Source of the DNA: Streptomyces sp. Q6
GTDB lineage: Bacteria > Actinomycetota > Actinomycetes > Streptomycetales > Streptomycetaceae
Direction of reading: 5' to 3'
DNA length: 64,000 nt
NCBI RefSeq assembly: GCF_036967205.1
Contig: NZ_CP146022.1
Span: forward strand, 1,860,001-1,924,000
Each line of letters begins with the position of its first letter. The first letter of the stretch is position 1. This document shows positions 30,240 through 38,531 of the stretch, piece after piece. The translations under genes and the position numbers were made by a program. The notes beneath the pieces are model-generated. The model was not told the origin of the DNA, ran no database searches, and saw nothing but the letters and a program-made list of their open reading frames with translations.

Positions 30240-31178
30240 TCAGTCGATGGGCGGCTGCTCCCGGCGCTCCTTCGACGGGGCGGCCGGGGTCTGGCCGCCC
30301 CCCATCGGGCCGAAGTTGCCCATGGCGCCGCTCAGCCCCTTGAGGGCGTCGCCGATCTCGCTGGGGACGATCCAGAGCTTGTTGGCGTCGCCCTCGGCGA
30401 TCTTCGGGAGCATCTGGAGGTACTGGTAGGCGAGGAGCTTCTGGTCCGCGTCTCCGGCGTGGATGGACTCGAAGACCGTACGGATGGCCTGTGCTTCACC
30501 TTCGGCGCGGAGCGCCGCCGCCTTGGCCTCACCCTCGGCGCGCAGGATCGCGGACTGCTTCTCACCCTCGGCCGTGAGGATCTGCGACTGGCGGATGCCT
30601 TCCGCGGTGAGGATCGCGGCGCGCTTGTCACGGTCGGCGCGCATCTGCTTCTCCATCGAGTCCTGGATGGAGGTGGGCGGCTCGATCGCCTTGAGCTCGA
30701 CGCGGTTGACGCGGATGCCCCACTTGCCGGTGGCCTCGTCGAGGACGCCGCGCAGGGCCGCGTTGATCTCCTCGCGGGAGGTCAGGGTCCGCTCCAGGTC
30801 CATGCCACCGATGATGTTGCGGAGCGTGGTGACGGTGAGCTGCTCGATGGCCTGGATGTAGCTGGCCACTTCGTACGTCGCCGCTCGTGCGTCGGTCACC
30901 TGGTAGTAGATGACGGTGTCGATGTTGACGACCAGGTTGTCCTGGGTGATCACCGGCTGCGGCGGGAACGGCACGACCTGCTCGCGGAGGTCGATGCGGT
31001 TGCGGATCGAGTCGATGAACGGGACGACGATGTTCAGGCCGGCGTTCAGCGTGCGCGTGTAGCGGCCGAAGCGCTCCACGATGGCGGCGCTGGCCTGCGG
31101 GATGACTTGGATGGTCTTGATCAGGGCGATGAAGACCAACACCACCAGAATGATCAGGACGATGATGACCGCTGACAT
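30240..31178 (-). CDS. SPFH/band 7 (stomatin-like) membrane protein
   Basis: A 312-residue protein anchored by one N-terminal hydrophobic helix (residues 2-22), followed by a band 7 domain (QASAAIVERFGRYTRTLNAG, then ITQDNLVVNIDTVIYYQV) and a long Ala/Glu/Lys-rich coiled coil with the repeats ILTAEGEKQSAILRAEGEAK. SPFH proteins oligomerise at membranes and organise microdomains or proteases. The C-terminal 40 residues are Gly/Pro-rich. An NfeD-like gene lies 126 bp upstream on the same strand, the usual partner for SPFH proteins. Confidence 0.95.
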   Translation of the reverse strand: MSAVIIVLIILVVLVFIALIKTIQVIPQASAAIVERFGRYTRTLNAGLNIVVPFIDSIRNRIDLREQVVPFPPQPVITQDNLVVNIDTVIYYQVTDARAATYEVASYIQAIEQLTVTTLRNIIGGMDLERTLTSREEINAALRGVLDEATGKWGIRVNRVELKAIEPPTSIQDSMEKQMRADRDKRAAILTAEGIRQSQILTAEGEKQSAILRAEGEAKAAALRAEGEAQAIRTVFESIHAGDADQKLLAYQYLQMLPKIAEGDANKLWIVPSEIGDALKGLSGAMGNFGPMGGGQTPAAPSKERREQPPID

Positions 31179-31304
31179 CGCGTCTCCCGTGCCCTTCGTG
31201 CCGTCGTCCTCCCGGCGCTGTCCCGCCGGAAGATCATGAGATCTTGCTCGTCGAGTCTGTCAGAACTACCTCTGTAGTGGGGGAAGTTCGGACCACACGC
31301 GGAT

Positions 31305-31736
31305 TCAGATGACGACCGCGGTGGCTCCGTCGATGTCGACGACGTCGACCTGGCGGCCCGGTTCGAACGTGGCGTCGCCGTCCAGGGCTCGGGCGGACCA
31401 GATCTCGCCGCCGAGCTTGATGCGGCCGCCGGCCCCGTCGACACGCTCGACGACGACGGCCTGTTTGCCCTTGAGGGCTTCGACTCCGGTGGCCAGCTGG
31501 GGCTGTTGGTTGCGATGCCGTACGGCGATGGGCCGTACGACGGCGATGAGTGCGCACGAGACGACGGCGAAGACGATCACCTGGAGGACCGCTCCGCCGC
31601 CGAGACCTGCGGTGACGGCGCCCGCGACGGCGCCGACGGAGAGCATGCCCAGTTCGGGCATGGCCGTGATGACGAGCGGGATTCCGAGCGCGGCCGCCCC
31701 GATCAGCCACCACACCCATGCGTCGATGTCTGCCAC
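31305..31736 (-). CDS. NfeD-like membrane protein
   Basis: A 143-residue protein with four hydrophobic segments in its first 75 residues and a C-terminal OB-fold (about residues 85-143: LKGKQAVVVERVDGAGGRIK, then VDVVDIDGATAVVI), the NfeD architecture. NfeD proteins pair with SPFH proteins, as here. GTG at 31736 is chosen because family members begin with xDIDAWVWWLIG; another GTG at 31757 is possible. Neither has a clear ribosome binding site. Confidence 0.9.
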   Translation of the reverse strand: MADIDAWVWWLIGAAALGIPLVITAMPELGMLSVGAVAGAVTAGLGGGAVLQVIVFAVVSCALIAVVRPIAVRHRNQQPQLATGVEALKGKQAVVVERVDGAGGRIKLGGEIWSARALDGDATFEPGRQVDVVDIDGATAVVI

Positions 31737-31804
31737 ATGGCCATGGTAGATCCGCACGGGTCCGTGCGGACAGGGGACGACCGGCCCGTACGGGCGCGCG
31801 GCCG

Positions 31805-32602
31805 TCAGCCGAGGGGCAGGCCCGTGGCCGTCCAGCGGTCGTTGCGCTGCTCGACGACCAGCGGGAGGCCGAAGCAGCGGGAGAGGTTGCGGGAGGTGAG
31901 CTCCAGCTCCAGCGGGCCCGCGGCGAGGACCTTGCCCTGACGGATCATGAGGACGTGGGTGAAGCCGGGGGCGATCTCCTCGACGTGGTGCGTGACCATG
32001 ATCATCGAGGGGGCGATCGGGTCGCGGGCGAGGCGGCCGAGGCGGCGCACCAGGTCCTCGCGGCCGCCGAGGTCGAGGCCCGCGGCGGGCTCGTCGAGGA
32101 GGAGCAGCTCGGGGTCGGTCATCAGGGCGCGGGCGATGAGGGTGCGCTTGCGCTCGCCCTCGGAGAGCGTGCCGAACTTGCGGTCCAGGTACTCACTCAT
32201 GCCGAGGCGGTCGAGGAAGGCGCGGGCGCGCTGCTCGTCGACGTCCTCGTACTCCTCCTGCCAGCCTGCGGTCATGCCGTAGGCGGCGGTGAGCACGGTC
32301 TGGAGGACGGTCTGGCGCTTGGGCAGCTTCTCGGCGAGCGCGATGCCGGCGACGCCGATGCGCGGGCGCAGTTCGAAGACGTCCGTGCCCGGCTTGCCGA
32401 GGGTCTCGCCGAGGATGGTGGCGGTGCCCTTGCTCGGGTAGAGGTAGCTCGAGGCGACGTTCAGGAGGGTCGTCTTGCCCGCGCCGTTCGGGCCGAGGAT
32501 GACCCAGCGCTCCCCCTCCTTCACCGACCAGGAGACCTGGTCCACCAGAGCCCGGCCCTCGCGGACCACGGATACGTCCTCCAGCTCCAGTACATCGCTC
32601 AT
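31805..32602 (-). CDS. ABC transporter ATP-binding protein
   Basis: A 265-residue stand-alone ATPase with Walker A GPNGAGKTT, signature LSEGERKRTLIARAL (the Q-to-E variant of LSGGQ), Walker B LLLLDEPAAGLDLGG and H-loop MVTHHVEEIAPGF. No permease gene is adjacent, so its partner is unknown. It resembles the ModF/YlmA-like cytoplasmic ABC proteins of Gram-positive bacteria. ATG 32602 is used, with GGGAGA about 10 nt upstream; an in-frame ATG at 32620 is possible. Confidence 0.92.
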   Translation of the reverse strand: MSDVLELEDVSVVREGRALVDQVSWSVKEGERWVILGPNGAGKTTLLNVASSYLYPSKGTATILGETLGKPGTDVFELRPRIGVAGIALAEKLPKRQTVLQTVLTAAYGMTAGWQEEYEDVDEQRARAFLDRLGMSEYLDRKFGTLSEGERKRTLIARALMTDPELLLLDEPAAGLDLGGREDLVRRLGRLARDPIAPSMIMVTHHVEEIAPGFTHVLMIRQGKVLAAGPLELELTSRNLSRCFGLPLVVEQRNDRWTATGLPLG

Positions 32603-32743
32603 GAGCGCGTTGTCTCCCATTGCAGTCTCGGCTGTCTCGTGCGTCCTGGACGCAGCCCCCAGGGAAAACCTACGCCACTGGTCCGGTGGTCCCTTCCATC
32701 GGCCGGGCTTTTGGTGCTGTCAGGAGCTTCTAAGCTGGTGCGC

Positions 32744-33526
32744 ATGCTCTCGGAACCACGCTCTGGACGTCTTGCGGCATGGGGGAATGCCCTGTTTGCC
32801 GGGCTTATCAGTCCTGATGACGCGGCGCTCGCGATCGTGGGCGACGACGCCGTGCATCGGGTGGACGGGATCCCCGGGGAGACCGGTCCCGTCGGTCTCA
32901 CGCTCGCGCTCGGGCGGCTGCGGGCGCTCGGGGTGCGCGGGCTGCGGGTCGCGCTGCCCGCGCCGGGGCATCCGCTGGGGCTGAGCGGTCCGTCCGAGTT
33001 CAACGCGCGAGCGCTGGACGCCGAGGAGGCCGTCGTCTGCCACGGGGTCGCGCTCGGGCTGGTGCCCGAGGTGTACGAGGCCGGGCCCGACGGCGATGTC
33101 CACGTGGAGGTGCTGTGGCACTGCCTGCCGGTGCGGGAGGCTCCGCCGGCGGACGTGCCGTCGCTCGGGGAGGCCGAGCGGGAGCTGGCGGAGGCGCTGC
33201 GCGAGGCCACGGACGTGCTGACGCGGCTGGACGTGGCCGGGTCCGGGCCGGTGGCGGCGGCCGCGGTCGACGCGTACCGGGCACGGGCCGAGCGCGGCCG
33301 CGAGGCGCTCGCGCCGGGGTATCCGCCACGGGCCGTGCGGGTGCTGGAGCTGGCGCAGCGGGTGGGGACGCTGGTGGAGGTGGCGTACGAGAGCGGGCAC
33401 GGCGGGGCGGTGAGCGCCTCGGAGATGGGGGCTCGGGCGGTGGCGCTGCGGCCGGTGGAGCGGACGGCTCGGCGGGCGCTCGTCGCCGCGTACAACGCGT
33501 TCGTGGAGGAGCGGGAGCGCGGGTGA
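32744..33526 (+). CDS. Conserved hypothetical protein
   Basis: A 260-residue soluble protein that I do not assign to a named family. The first half is rich in Gly, Leu and Val (LAAWGNALFAGLISPDDAAL, then GDDAVHRVDGIPGETGPVGL and LTLALGRLRALGVRGLRVAL) and looks like an alpha/beta domain. The second half is helical with many Ala, Arg and Glu residues. No signal peptide or membrane helix is visible. ATG 32744 is the best start; GTG 32738 is also in frame, and CAGGAGC lies upstream. It is divergent from the ABC ATPase gene with a 141-bp gap. Streptomycete homologues appear at the same place as far as I recall. Confidence 0.75.
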   Translation: MLSEPRSGRLAAWGNALFAGLISPDDAALAIVGDDAVHRVDGIPGETGPVGLTLALGRLRALGVRGLRVALPAPGHPLGLSGPSEFNARALDAEEAVVCHGVALGLVPEVYEAGPDGDVHVEVLWHCLPVREAPPADVPSLGEAERELAEALREATDVLTRLDVAGSGPVAAAAVDAYRARAERGREALAPGYPPRAVRVLELAQRVGTLVEVAYESGHGGAVSASEMGARAVALRPVERTARRALVAAYNAFVEERERG

Positions 33527-33579
33527 GCGCCGCGGGCGCCGGGCCGCTAGAAGCGGGCAGCCCTTGCGGACGCTGGACC

Positions 33580-33674
33580 GGCATGAACAGGAAGCCCCCA
33601 CGGACGCCAGGCCACCAAAAGCACGCAGCACCCGCCGACGCCAGGACGGCATGAACGCGAAGCCCCCACGGACG
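33580..33674. repeat. 27-bp direct repeat beside the chaplin gene terminator
   Basis: Units 33580-33606 and 33648-33674 (GGCATGAAC, two variable bases, then GAAGCCCCCACGGACG) are 68 bp apart and differ at two positions. The second unit supplies the left arm of the terminator hairpin. It looks like a duplicated terminator half. Confidence 0.85.
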
Positions 33675-33691
33675 GTGTCCGTGGGGGCTTC
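33659..33691 (-). terminator. Hairpin terminator of the chaplin gene
   Basis: A perfect 15-bp stem GAAGCCCCCACGGAC (33659-33673 with 33677-33691) and 3-nt loop, 24 bp beyond the minus-strand chaplin stop codon. It can also end transcription from the convergent hypothetical gene. Confidence 0.85.
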
Positions 33692-33714
33692 CCGTGCCTG
33701 GTCGGCAGTGAACG

Positions 33715-33954
33715 TCAGCCGTTCGACGAGGTGTTGCCGAAGGTCGGGTTCAGGAGACCGATCACGTTGACGGAGTTGCCCGTGGCGTTGACCGGGATGT
33801 GGATCGGCAGCTGCGCCTGGTTGCCGGAGGCGACACCCGGGGACTGCGTGGCCGCGCCCTCGGCCTCGGCCTCGGCGAAGGCGGAACCGGCGGAAGCGCC
33901 CGCGGCGATACCGGCGACGGCGACGGCCAGGGCGGCCTTCTTGGCGATGTTCAT
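33715..33954 (-). CDS. Short chaplin without cysteines
   Basis: A 79-residue secreted chaplin. Chaplins are amyloid-forming surface proteins that coat aerial hyphae and spores of streptomycetes. A Sec signal peptide covers about residues 1-27 (NIAKKAALAVAVAGIAAGAS, cut near AFA-EA). The mature part holds one chaplin domain: SPGVASGNQAQLPIHIPVNA, then TGNSVNVIGLLNPTFGN. Most short chaplins have two conserved Cys; this one has none, like ChpE. ATG 33954 fits the signal peptide and is preceded by GGAGGAA. It lies 285 bp downstream of the second chaplin gene on the same strand. Confidence 0.93.
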   Translation of the reverse strand: MNIAKKAALAVAVAGIAAGASAGSAFAEAEAEGAATQSPGVASGNQAQLPIHIPVNATGNSVNVIGLLNPTFGNTSSNG

Positions 33955-34239
33955 GAGAAGTGTTCCTCCAGCAGAAAGTGCGTTCCGACCCCAGCCGCGG
34001 GGTCGCACGCTGGGAAACGCGTGGGCCGGTTGGACGACACGGCTCCGGGCGGCGATGCCCTCGATGGGATCAATTGCCCGGCGAGGGCTCCCATGGGCTT
34101 GCTTCGGGCCGGAGTTGAGGGTAAAGGCCCACGTCGGCGGGGTTCCGCAGGGCGGTCGGGGCGGAACACGGACCGGCCCCCCGGGAGTACCCGGAGGGCC
34201 GGTGGTCCTGTGGACCCTGAGCCTGTGTCGGCCGATGGA

Positions 34240-34485
34240 TCAGCCGTTGAAGCCGTCGTTCCCGAAGGTCGGGTTGAGGGCACCGATGACGGTCGCGGTG
34301 TTGCCCACGGCGTTGACCGGGATGTGGATCGGGGCCTGGATCAGGTTGCCCGAGCCGACGCCCGGGGACTTCACGGCCTTGCCGTCGGCGTGCGCACCGT
34401 CCGTGGCGGAGGCGAGACCGGCACCGGCGGCGACCAGGCCACCGGCGACGAGGGTGACAGCCGCGGCCTTCTTCAGGTTCTTCAC
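34240..34485 (-). CDS. chpE: Short chaplin, ChpE-like
   Basis: An 81-residue secreted chaplin whose sequence closely follows ChpE: the signal peptide KNLKKAAAVTLVAGGLVAAG, the spacer DGAHADGKAVKSPGVGSG and the chaplin domain NLIQAPIHIPVNAVGN followed by VIGALNPTFGN. Like ChpE it has no cysteines and no sortase signal. In S. coelicolor ChpE is one of the minimal set needed for aerial growth. GTG 34485 is preceded by AAGGAGG 8 nt upstream. A response regulator gene lies upstream on the same strand in the opposite order of transcription, with about 170 bp between. Confidence 0.93.
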   Translation of the reverse strand: MKNLKKAAAVTLVAGGLVAAGAGLASATDGAHADGKAVKSPGVGSGNLIQAPIHIPVNAVGNTATVIGALNPTFGNDGFNG

Positions 34486-34654
34486 TTCAGGATCCTCCTT
34501 GCGATTGCCGCAGCCAGCCGCCGCGGCACGCACTGGAGAACGCGTCCGAGCCCCGCAGGATGCGCCGAACGGGGGACGTCCACACGACGGTATGAATCTC
34601 ACACCGGACGGGAACCTTCCGTGCTGACGTGAAGTAGTGCGCCGGAGCGTGCGG

Positions 34655-35296
34655 TCAGCCCGCGGCCCCGTGCCGTACGGCCCAGAGCGCCGCCTGGGTG
34701 CGGTCCGCCAGGTCGAGCTTCATCAAGATGTTCGAGACGTGGGTCTTCACCGTCTTCTCGGAGAGGACCAGGGCACGGGCGATCTCCCGGTTGGAACGGC
34801 CGTCGGCGATCAGGCCGAGGACCTCGCGCTCCCGCTCGGTCAGGGAACCGCCTCTCCCCTGGCCGTTGTTGGCCTCTTCCTGGGAGAGCAGGGCGCCCGC
34901 CACCTCGGGCTGGAGCAGGATGTGGCCCGCGTGCACGGAGCGGATGGCGCCGGCGAGGGCGTCCGGGTCGATGTCCTTGTAGACGTATCCGGCGGCTCCG
35001 GCGCGCAGGGCCGGGACGACCGTGCGCTGCTCGGTGAAGCTGGTGACGATCAGCACCTTGGTGGCGTTGCCCAGTTCGCGGAGCTTGCGCAGGGCCTCGA
35101 CTCCGCCCAGGCCCGGCATCTTGACGTCCATGAGGACGACGTCGGGCTTCAACTCCTCGGCGCGGGCGACTCCTTCGGCGCCGTCGGCGGCCTCGCCGAC
35201 GACCTCGATGTCGTCCTGCACCTCAAGGAAGGTGCGCAGGCCCCGGCGGACCACCTGGTGGTCGTCGACAAGGAGCACCTTGATTCGGTCAGCCAC
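34655..35296 (-). CDS. NarL/LuxR-type response regulator
   Basis: A 213-residue two-component response regulator. The receiver domain (residues 1-120) has the acidic pair DD at 11-12, the phospho-acceptor Asp57 in VLMDVKMPG and Lys107 in YVYKDID. The LuxR-type helix-turn-helix occupies about 148-205 (LTEREREVLGLIADGRSNRE, then ALVLSEKTVKTHVSNILMKL). Its start overlaps the 3' end of the histidine kinase gene by 8 bp, so kinase and regulator are co-translated. Target genes are unknown; the nearby chaplins are candidates only by position. Confidence 0.96.
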   Translation of the reverse strand: MADRIKVLLVDDHQVVRRGLRTFLEVQDDIEVVGEAADGAEGVARAEELKPDVVLMDVKMPGLGGVEALRKLRELGNATKVLIVTSFTEQRTVVPALRAGAAGYVYKDIDPDALAGAIRSVHAGHILLQPEVAGALLSQEEANNGQGRGGSLTEREREVLGLIADGRSNREIARALVLSEKTVKTHVSNILMKLDLADRTQAALWAVRHGAAG

Positions 35297-36434
35297 CGGG
35301 GACCTCCATCTCGATCGTGGTGCCCTTGCCGGGCTCCGATTCCACTGTGAGCCGGCCGCCGACGCCGCTCGACCGGTCGCGCATGGAGACCAGGCCGAGG
35401 TGGCGCCCCGCGCGGCGTATCGCCATCGGGTCGAAGCCCGAGCCGTCGTCGCTGACGCGCAGGACCGCGCCGGAGCCGTGCTTGTCGAGTGTCACGGCGA
35501 CGTGCTCCGCTCCCGAGTGGCGCAGGGCGTTGTGCAGTGCTTCCTGGGCGACGCGGAGCATCGCCTCCTCCTGGGCCGCGGGCAGTGCGCGGATGCCGCC
35601 GGTGTCGAAGGTGACGCGGGCGTCGTGGGCGCGGTCGAGGACCTGGATCTGGGTGCGCAGCGTGGCCACGAGGCCGTCCTCGTCGAGGGCGGCGGGGCGC
35701 AACTCCACGACGGCGGCGCGCAGTTCGTCCGCGGCTTCCGCGGCCAGCGCGACCACGTGCTGCAACTCGTCCTTGGCGCGGGCCGGGTCGCGGTCCACGA
35801 GGGTGGCCGCGGCCTGGGCGGTCAGGCGCAGCGAGAAGAGCTTCTGGCTGACGGCGTCGTGCAGTTCGTGGGCGAGGCGGGAGCGCTCCTCGGCGATGGT
35901 GAGCTCGCGGCTGCGCTCGTAGAGGCGGGCGTTCGTCAGGGCGATCGCGGCGTGCTGGGCGAGGATCTGGAGCAGCTCCTCGTCCTCCTCGGTGAAGCCG
36001 CAACCGCCTTGGGGCTTGGGGCACGTCTTGTTGGCGAGGAACAGGGCGCCGATCGTCTCGTCGCCGTCCTTGATGGGCAGGCCCAGGAAGTCGGACATGT
36101 CCGGGTGGGCTGCGGGCCAGCCCTCGAAGCGGGGGTCCTCGCGGACGTCGGCGAGGCGCTCGGTCCTCGCCTCGCGGAGCATCGCGGCGAGGATGCCGTG
36201 CTGGCGCGGGAGCGGGCCGATGGCCTTCCACTGCTCGTCGCTGACACCGTCCACGACGAACTGGGCGAAGCCGCCGTGGTCGTCGGGCACCCCGAGCGCC
36301 GCGTACTCGGCGTCGAGCAGCTCACGCGCCGACGCGACGATCGTCTTGAGGACGTCGCGCATCTCCAGGTGCCTGTTCATGGCCAGCAGCGCGGCGCTCA
36401 CGGCGGCGATGCCGCTCTGTGGACGGTGACTCAT
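35289..36434 (-). CDS. GAF-domain sensor histidine kinase (NarL-type partner)
   Basis: A 381-residue soluble kinase with a GAF sensor domain (about residues 28-172, with FLGLPIKDGDETIGALFLAN) followed by a HisKA_3 domain whose phospho-acceptor His192 lies in RLAHELHDAVSQKLFSL, and a HATPase_c domain with ALHNALRHSGAEHV and DDGSGFDP. No transmembrane helix is visible, so it senses a cytoplasmic or diffusible signal. Two Cys near residues 138 and 145 (KTCPKPQGGCGF) in the GAF domain could bind a metal or cluster; that is speculation. It overlaps the response regulator gene by 8 bp. Confidence 0.95.
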   Translation of the reverse strand: MSHRPQSGIAAVSAALLAMNRHLEMRDVLKTIVASARELLDAEYAALGVPDDHGGFAQFVVDGVSDEQWKAIGPLPRQHGILAAMLREARTERLADVREDPRFEGWPAAHPDMSDFLGLPIKDGDETIGALFLANKTCPKPQGGCGFTEEDEELLQILAQHAAIALTNARLYERSRELTIAEERSRLAHELHDAVSQKLFSLRLTAQAAATLVDRDPARAKDELQHVVALAAEAADELRAAVVELRPAALDEDGLVATLRTQIQVLDRAHDARVTFDTGGIRALPAAQEEAMLRVAQEALHNALRHSGAEHVAVTLDKHGSGAVLRVSDDGSGFDPMAIRRAGRHLGLVSMRDRSSGVGGRLTVESEPGKGTTIEMEVPGG

Positions 36435-36617
36435 GACCTCACCGTACCGGCGGGGTGTGACAGCGCGTATCGGTCCCGTGGCGGCGGCCTCCTAGGTCCG
36501 TGGGCGTAGGCCGAAGGGCCCGTGGGCGTTGCGGCCGGCGCACGAGGCGCCCGGGACCGTCCGCTTCCTACGTTGAAGGCACGACGCAGGATCGGTACGG
36601 CAAAGGGGACGGTTGTC

Positions 36618-37316
36618 ATGGCAGTAGCGATCATCACCGGGGCTTCGCGCGGGTTCGGCCGGGCCCTCGCCACGGCGCTGGCCGAGCGGGGCTGGGATCT
36701 CGTCCTCGACGGGCGGTCCGCGGAGCCCCTGCACGAGGTGGCGGCGGCGCTGAAGGGGCACGGCGGGACCGTGACGGCCGTGCCCGGGGATGTCACCGAC
36801 GGCGGACACCGGGTCGCACTGATCGCGGCCGCCTGGGAGTTGGGCGGCATCGATCTTCTGGTGAACAACGCGGGCGTGCTGGGCGCGGAGCCGCTCGTGC
36901 CGCTGGGCGAGCATTCGCTCGACGACTTCCGCAGGGCGCTGGACGTCAATGTGGTGGCGCCGCTGGGTCTGCTCCAGGAGGCGCTGCCGCTGCTGCGCAC
37001 CGCGCCGGCCGGAGCGGTGATCAACATGAGTTCGGACGCGGCGGTGGAGGCGTATCGCACGTGGGGCGGTTACGGAGCGACGAAGGCGGCCCTCGACCAG
37101 CTGTCGGCCGTGCTCGCGGTGGAGGAGCCGGAGCTGCGGGTGTGGGCGGTGGATCCGGGCGGGATGCGGACGGACATGCTGGCGGCGGCGGAACCGGACG
37201 AGGATCTGAGCGAGGTGCCACGCCCCGAGGACGTCGTGCCCGCTTTCCTCCGCCTTCTTGATCAGCGGCCGGTCAGCGGGCGGTACGCGGCTCCTTCCTT
37301 GCTGGAGACGCGATGA
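36618..37316 (+). CDS. SDR family oxidoreductase
   Basis: A 232-residue classical short-chain dehydrogenase. The NAD(P)-binding TGASRGFG is at residues 8-15, the stabilising NNAG follows near 84, and the catalytic triad is Ser in NMSSDAA, Tyr and Lys in YGATK. The C-terminal part reads WAVDPGGMRTDM, typical of the family. The substrate is unknown. Its stop overlaps the start of the QueA-like gene (ATGA), so the two proteins are translationally coupled and probably act together. ATG 36618 is preceded by AAAGGGGA. Confidence 0.94.
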   Translation: MAVAIITGASRGFGRALATALAERGWDLVLDGRSAEPLHEVAAALKGHGGTVTAVPGDVTDGGHRVALIAAAWELGGIDLLVNNAGVLGAEPLVPLGEHSLDDFRRALDVNVVAPLGLLQEALPLLRTAPAGAVINMSSDAAVEAYRTWGGYGATKAALDQLSAVLAVEEPELRVWAVDPGGMRTDMLAAAEPDEDLSEVPRPEDVVPAFLRLLDQRPVSGRYAAPSLLETR

Positions 37317-38380
37317 CGCTGGCGCTGCGTGTCCCGGAGGAGCTGTCGGCGCGGGTGCCCGCCGAGCAGCGCGATCCCGGCCTGGACAGATCGTCCGTAC
37401 GACTTCTGGTGTCCCGCGGCACGGAGGTCGCCCACCACCGGTTCCCCGAGCTGCCGGACATCCTGCGGGCCGGGGACCTCCTTGTGGTGAACACGTCTCC
37501 CACGCTGGCGGCTGCCGTCGACGGGACGACCGGGGACGCGCGCGTGGTCGTGCACTTCTCCACGCAGGGCGATGACGGGCGCTGGGCCGTCGAGATGCGG
37601 GATCCGGACGGGCGGGGTACCACGCGCCCCCGTGCGGGCGTGCGCGCGGGTTCAGTGGTGTCGCTGCCCGGCTGTGTGCATCTGGTGTGGGAGGAGCCGG
37701 TGACGGCCGGGAGCGAGCGGCTGTGGTGGGTGCGGGCGACCGGGGACGTGGCCGCGGTGCTGCGCCGGCACGGGCGGCCCATCCGCTATGTGTACACGGA
37801 GCGGGACCAGCCGCTGTCCGCCTACCAGACGGTGTTCGCGCTGTCGTACGCCGACGGGGCGGGCAGCGCGGAGATGCCGAGTGCGGCGCGGCCCTTCACG
37901 GACCGGATCGTGGCGGAGCTGGTGAGCCGCGGTGTGCAGTTCGCGCCCATCACGCTGCATACAGGTGTGGCGTCCGCCGAGTCGCACGAGCCTCCTTATG
38001 AGGAGCGTTTCGAGGTGCCGGAGGCGTCGGCCCGGCTGATCAACGCGGCGAAGGCCGGGGACGGCCGGGTCATCGCGGTCGGGACCACCGCGGTGCGGGC
38101 CGTCGAGTCCGCGGTCGGCGCGGACGGGGTGGTGCGGGCGGCGGGCGGCATGACGGGGCTCGTCGTGACGCCGGAGCGGGGGGTGCGGGTCGTGGACGGC
38201 CTCCTGACAGGGCTGCACGAGCCCGAGGCGTCGCACCTGCTGATGCTGGAGGCGGTCGCCGGAGGGGCCGCGGTGAGCCGTACGTACGAGGAGGCGCTGC
38301 GGCATCGCTACCTCTGGCACGAGTTCGGGGACGTCCACCTCATCCTTCCGGAGGAGATGCCTCACACAGAGCGTTGCTAG
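37313..38380 (+). CDS. QueA-like S-adenosylmethionine:tRNA ribosyltransferase-isomerase family protein
   Basis: A 355-residue protein with the overall order of QueA blocks: DILRAGDLLVVNTSP, GDVAAVLRRHGRPIRY, the SAYQTVFA region, LVSRGVQFAPITLHTG, VIAVGTTAVRAVES, VVDGLLTGLHEPEASHLLML and the C-terminal YLWHEFGDVHLI. QueA transfers ribose from SAM to the queuosine precursor on tRNA. Several usually invariant residues differ: the PTAGLHF motif is SAARPFT here, VTNFHLPxSTL is LTGLHEPEASHL, and the NNTRV motif is NTSPT. No other queuosine gene is in the window. It may therefore act on another substrate. Coupled to the upstream SDR by a 4-bp overlap. Confidence 0.83.
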   Translation: MTLALRVPEELSARVPAEQRDPGLDRSSVRLLVSRGTEVAHHRFPELPDILRAGDLLVVNTSPTLAAAVDGTTGDARVVVHFSTQGDDGRWAVEMRDPDGRGTTRPRAGVRAGSVVSLPGCVHLVWEEPVTAGSERLWWVRATGDVAAVLRRHGRPIRYVYTERDQPLSAYQTVFALSYADGAGSAEMPSAARPFTDRIVAELVSRGVQFAPITLHTGVASAESHEPPYEERFEVPEASARLINAAKAGDGRVIAVGTTAVRAVESAVGADGVVRAAGGMTGLVVTPERGVRVVDGLLTGLHEPEASHLLMLEAVAGGAAVSRTYEEALRHRYLWHEFGDVHLILPEEMPHTERC

Positions 38381-38493
38381 GGCAACGGTGAGTGAGAACG
38401 GTGGGGGTCGCGTGTGACCCCGCGCATAGGGCGCACATCACGTACGAAGGTCCGTAGTGGAGGAGGCAGGGACTTAAGTCCCGAGGTGGCGTA

Positions 38494-38531
38494 AGGGCTG
38501 GGAGCCGAGAGCGGGCTCCCGGCCCTCTTTT
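38494..38531 (+). terminator. Intrinsic terminator or attenuator before the SLT hydrolase gene
   Basis: A 13-bp stem with one G-U pair (AGGGCTGGGAGCC at 38494-38506 with 38514-38526), a 7-nt loop and then CTTTTT. It is 113 bp after the QueA-like stop and 147 bp before the SLT gene start. A perfect 14-bp palindrome GGGACTTAAGTCCC lies just upstream at 38469-38482. It may simply end the SDR-QueA transcript, or act as an attenuator in the hydrolase leader. Confidence 0.85.

Noticed and set aside
36618-38380. Queuosine biosynthesis operon
   Set aside because: Only a divergent QueA-like gene is present and its core motifs differ; no other pathway gene is in the window.
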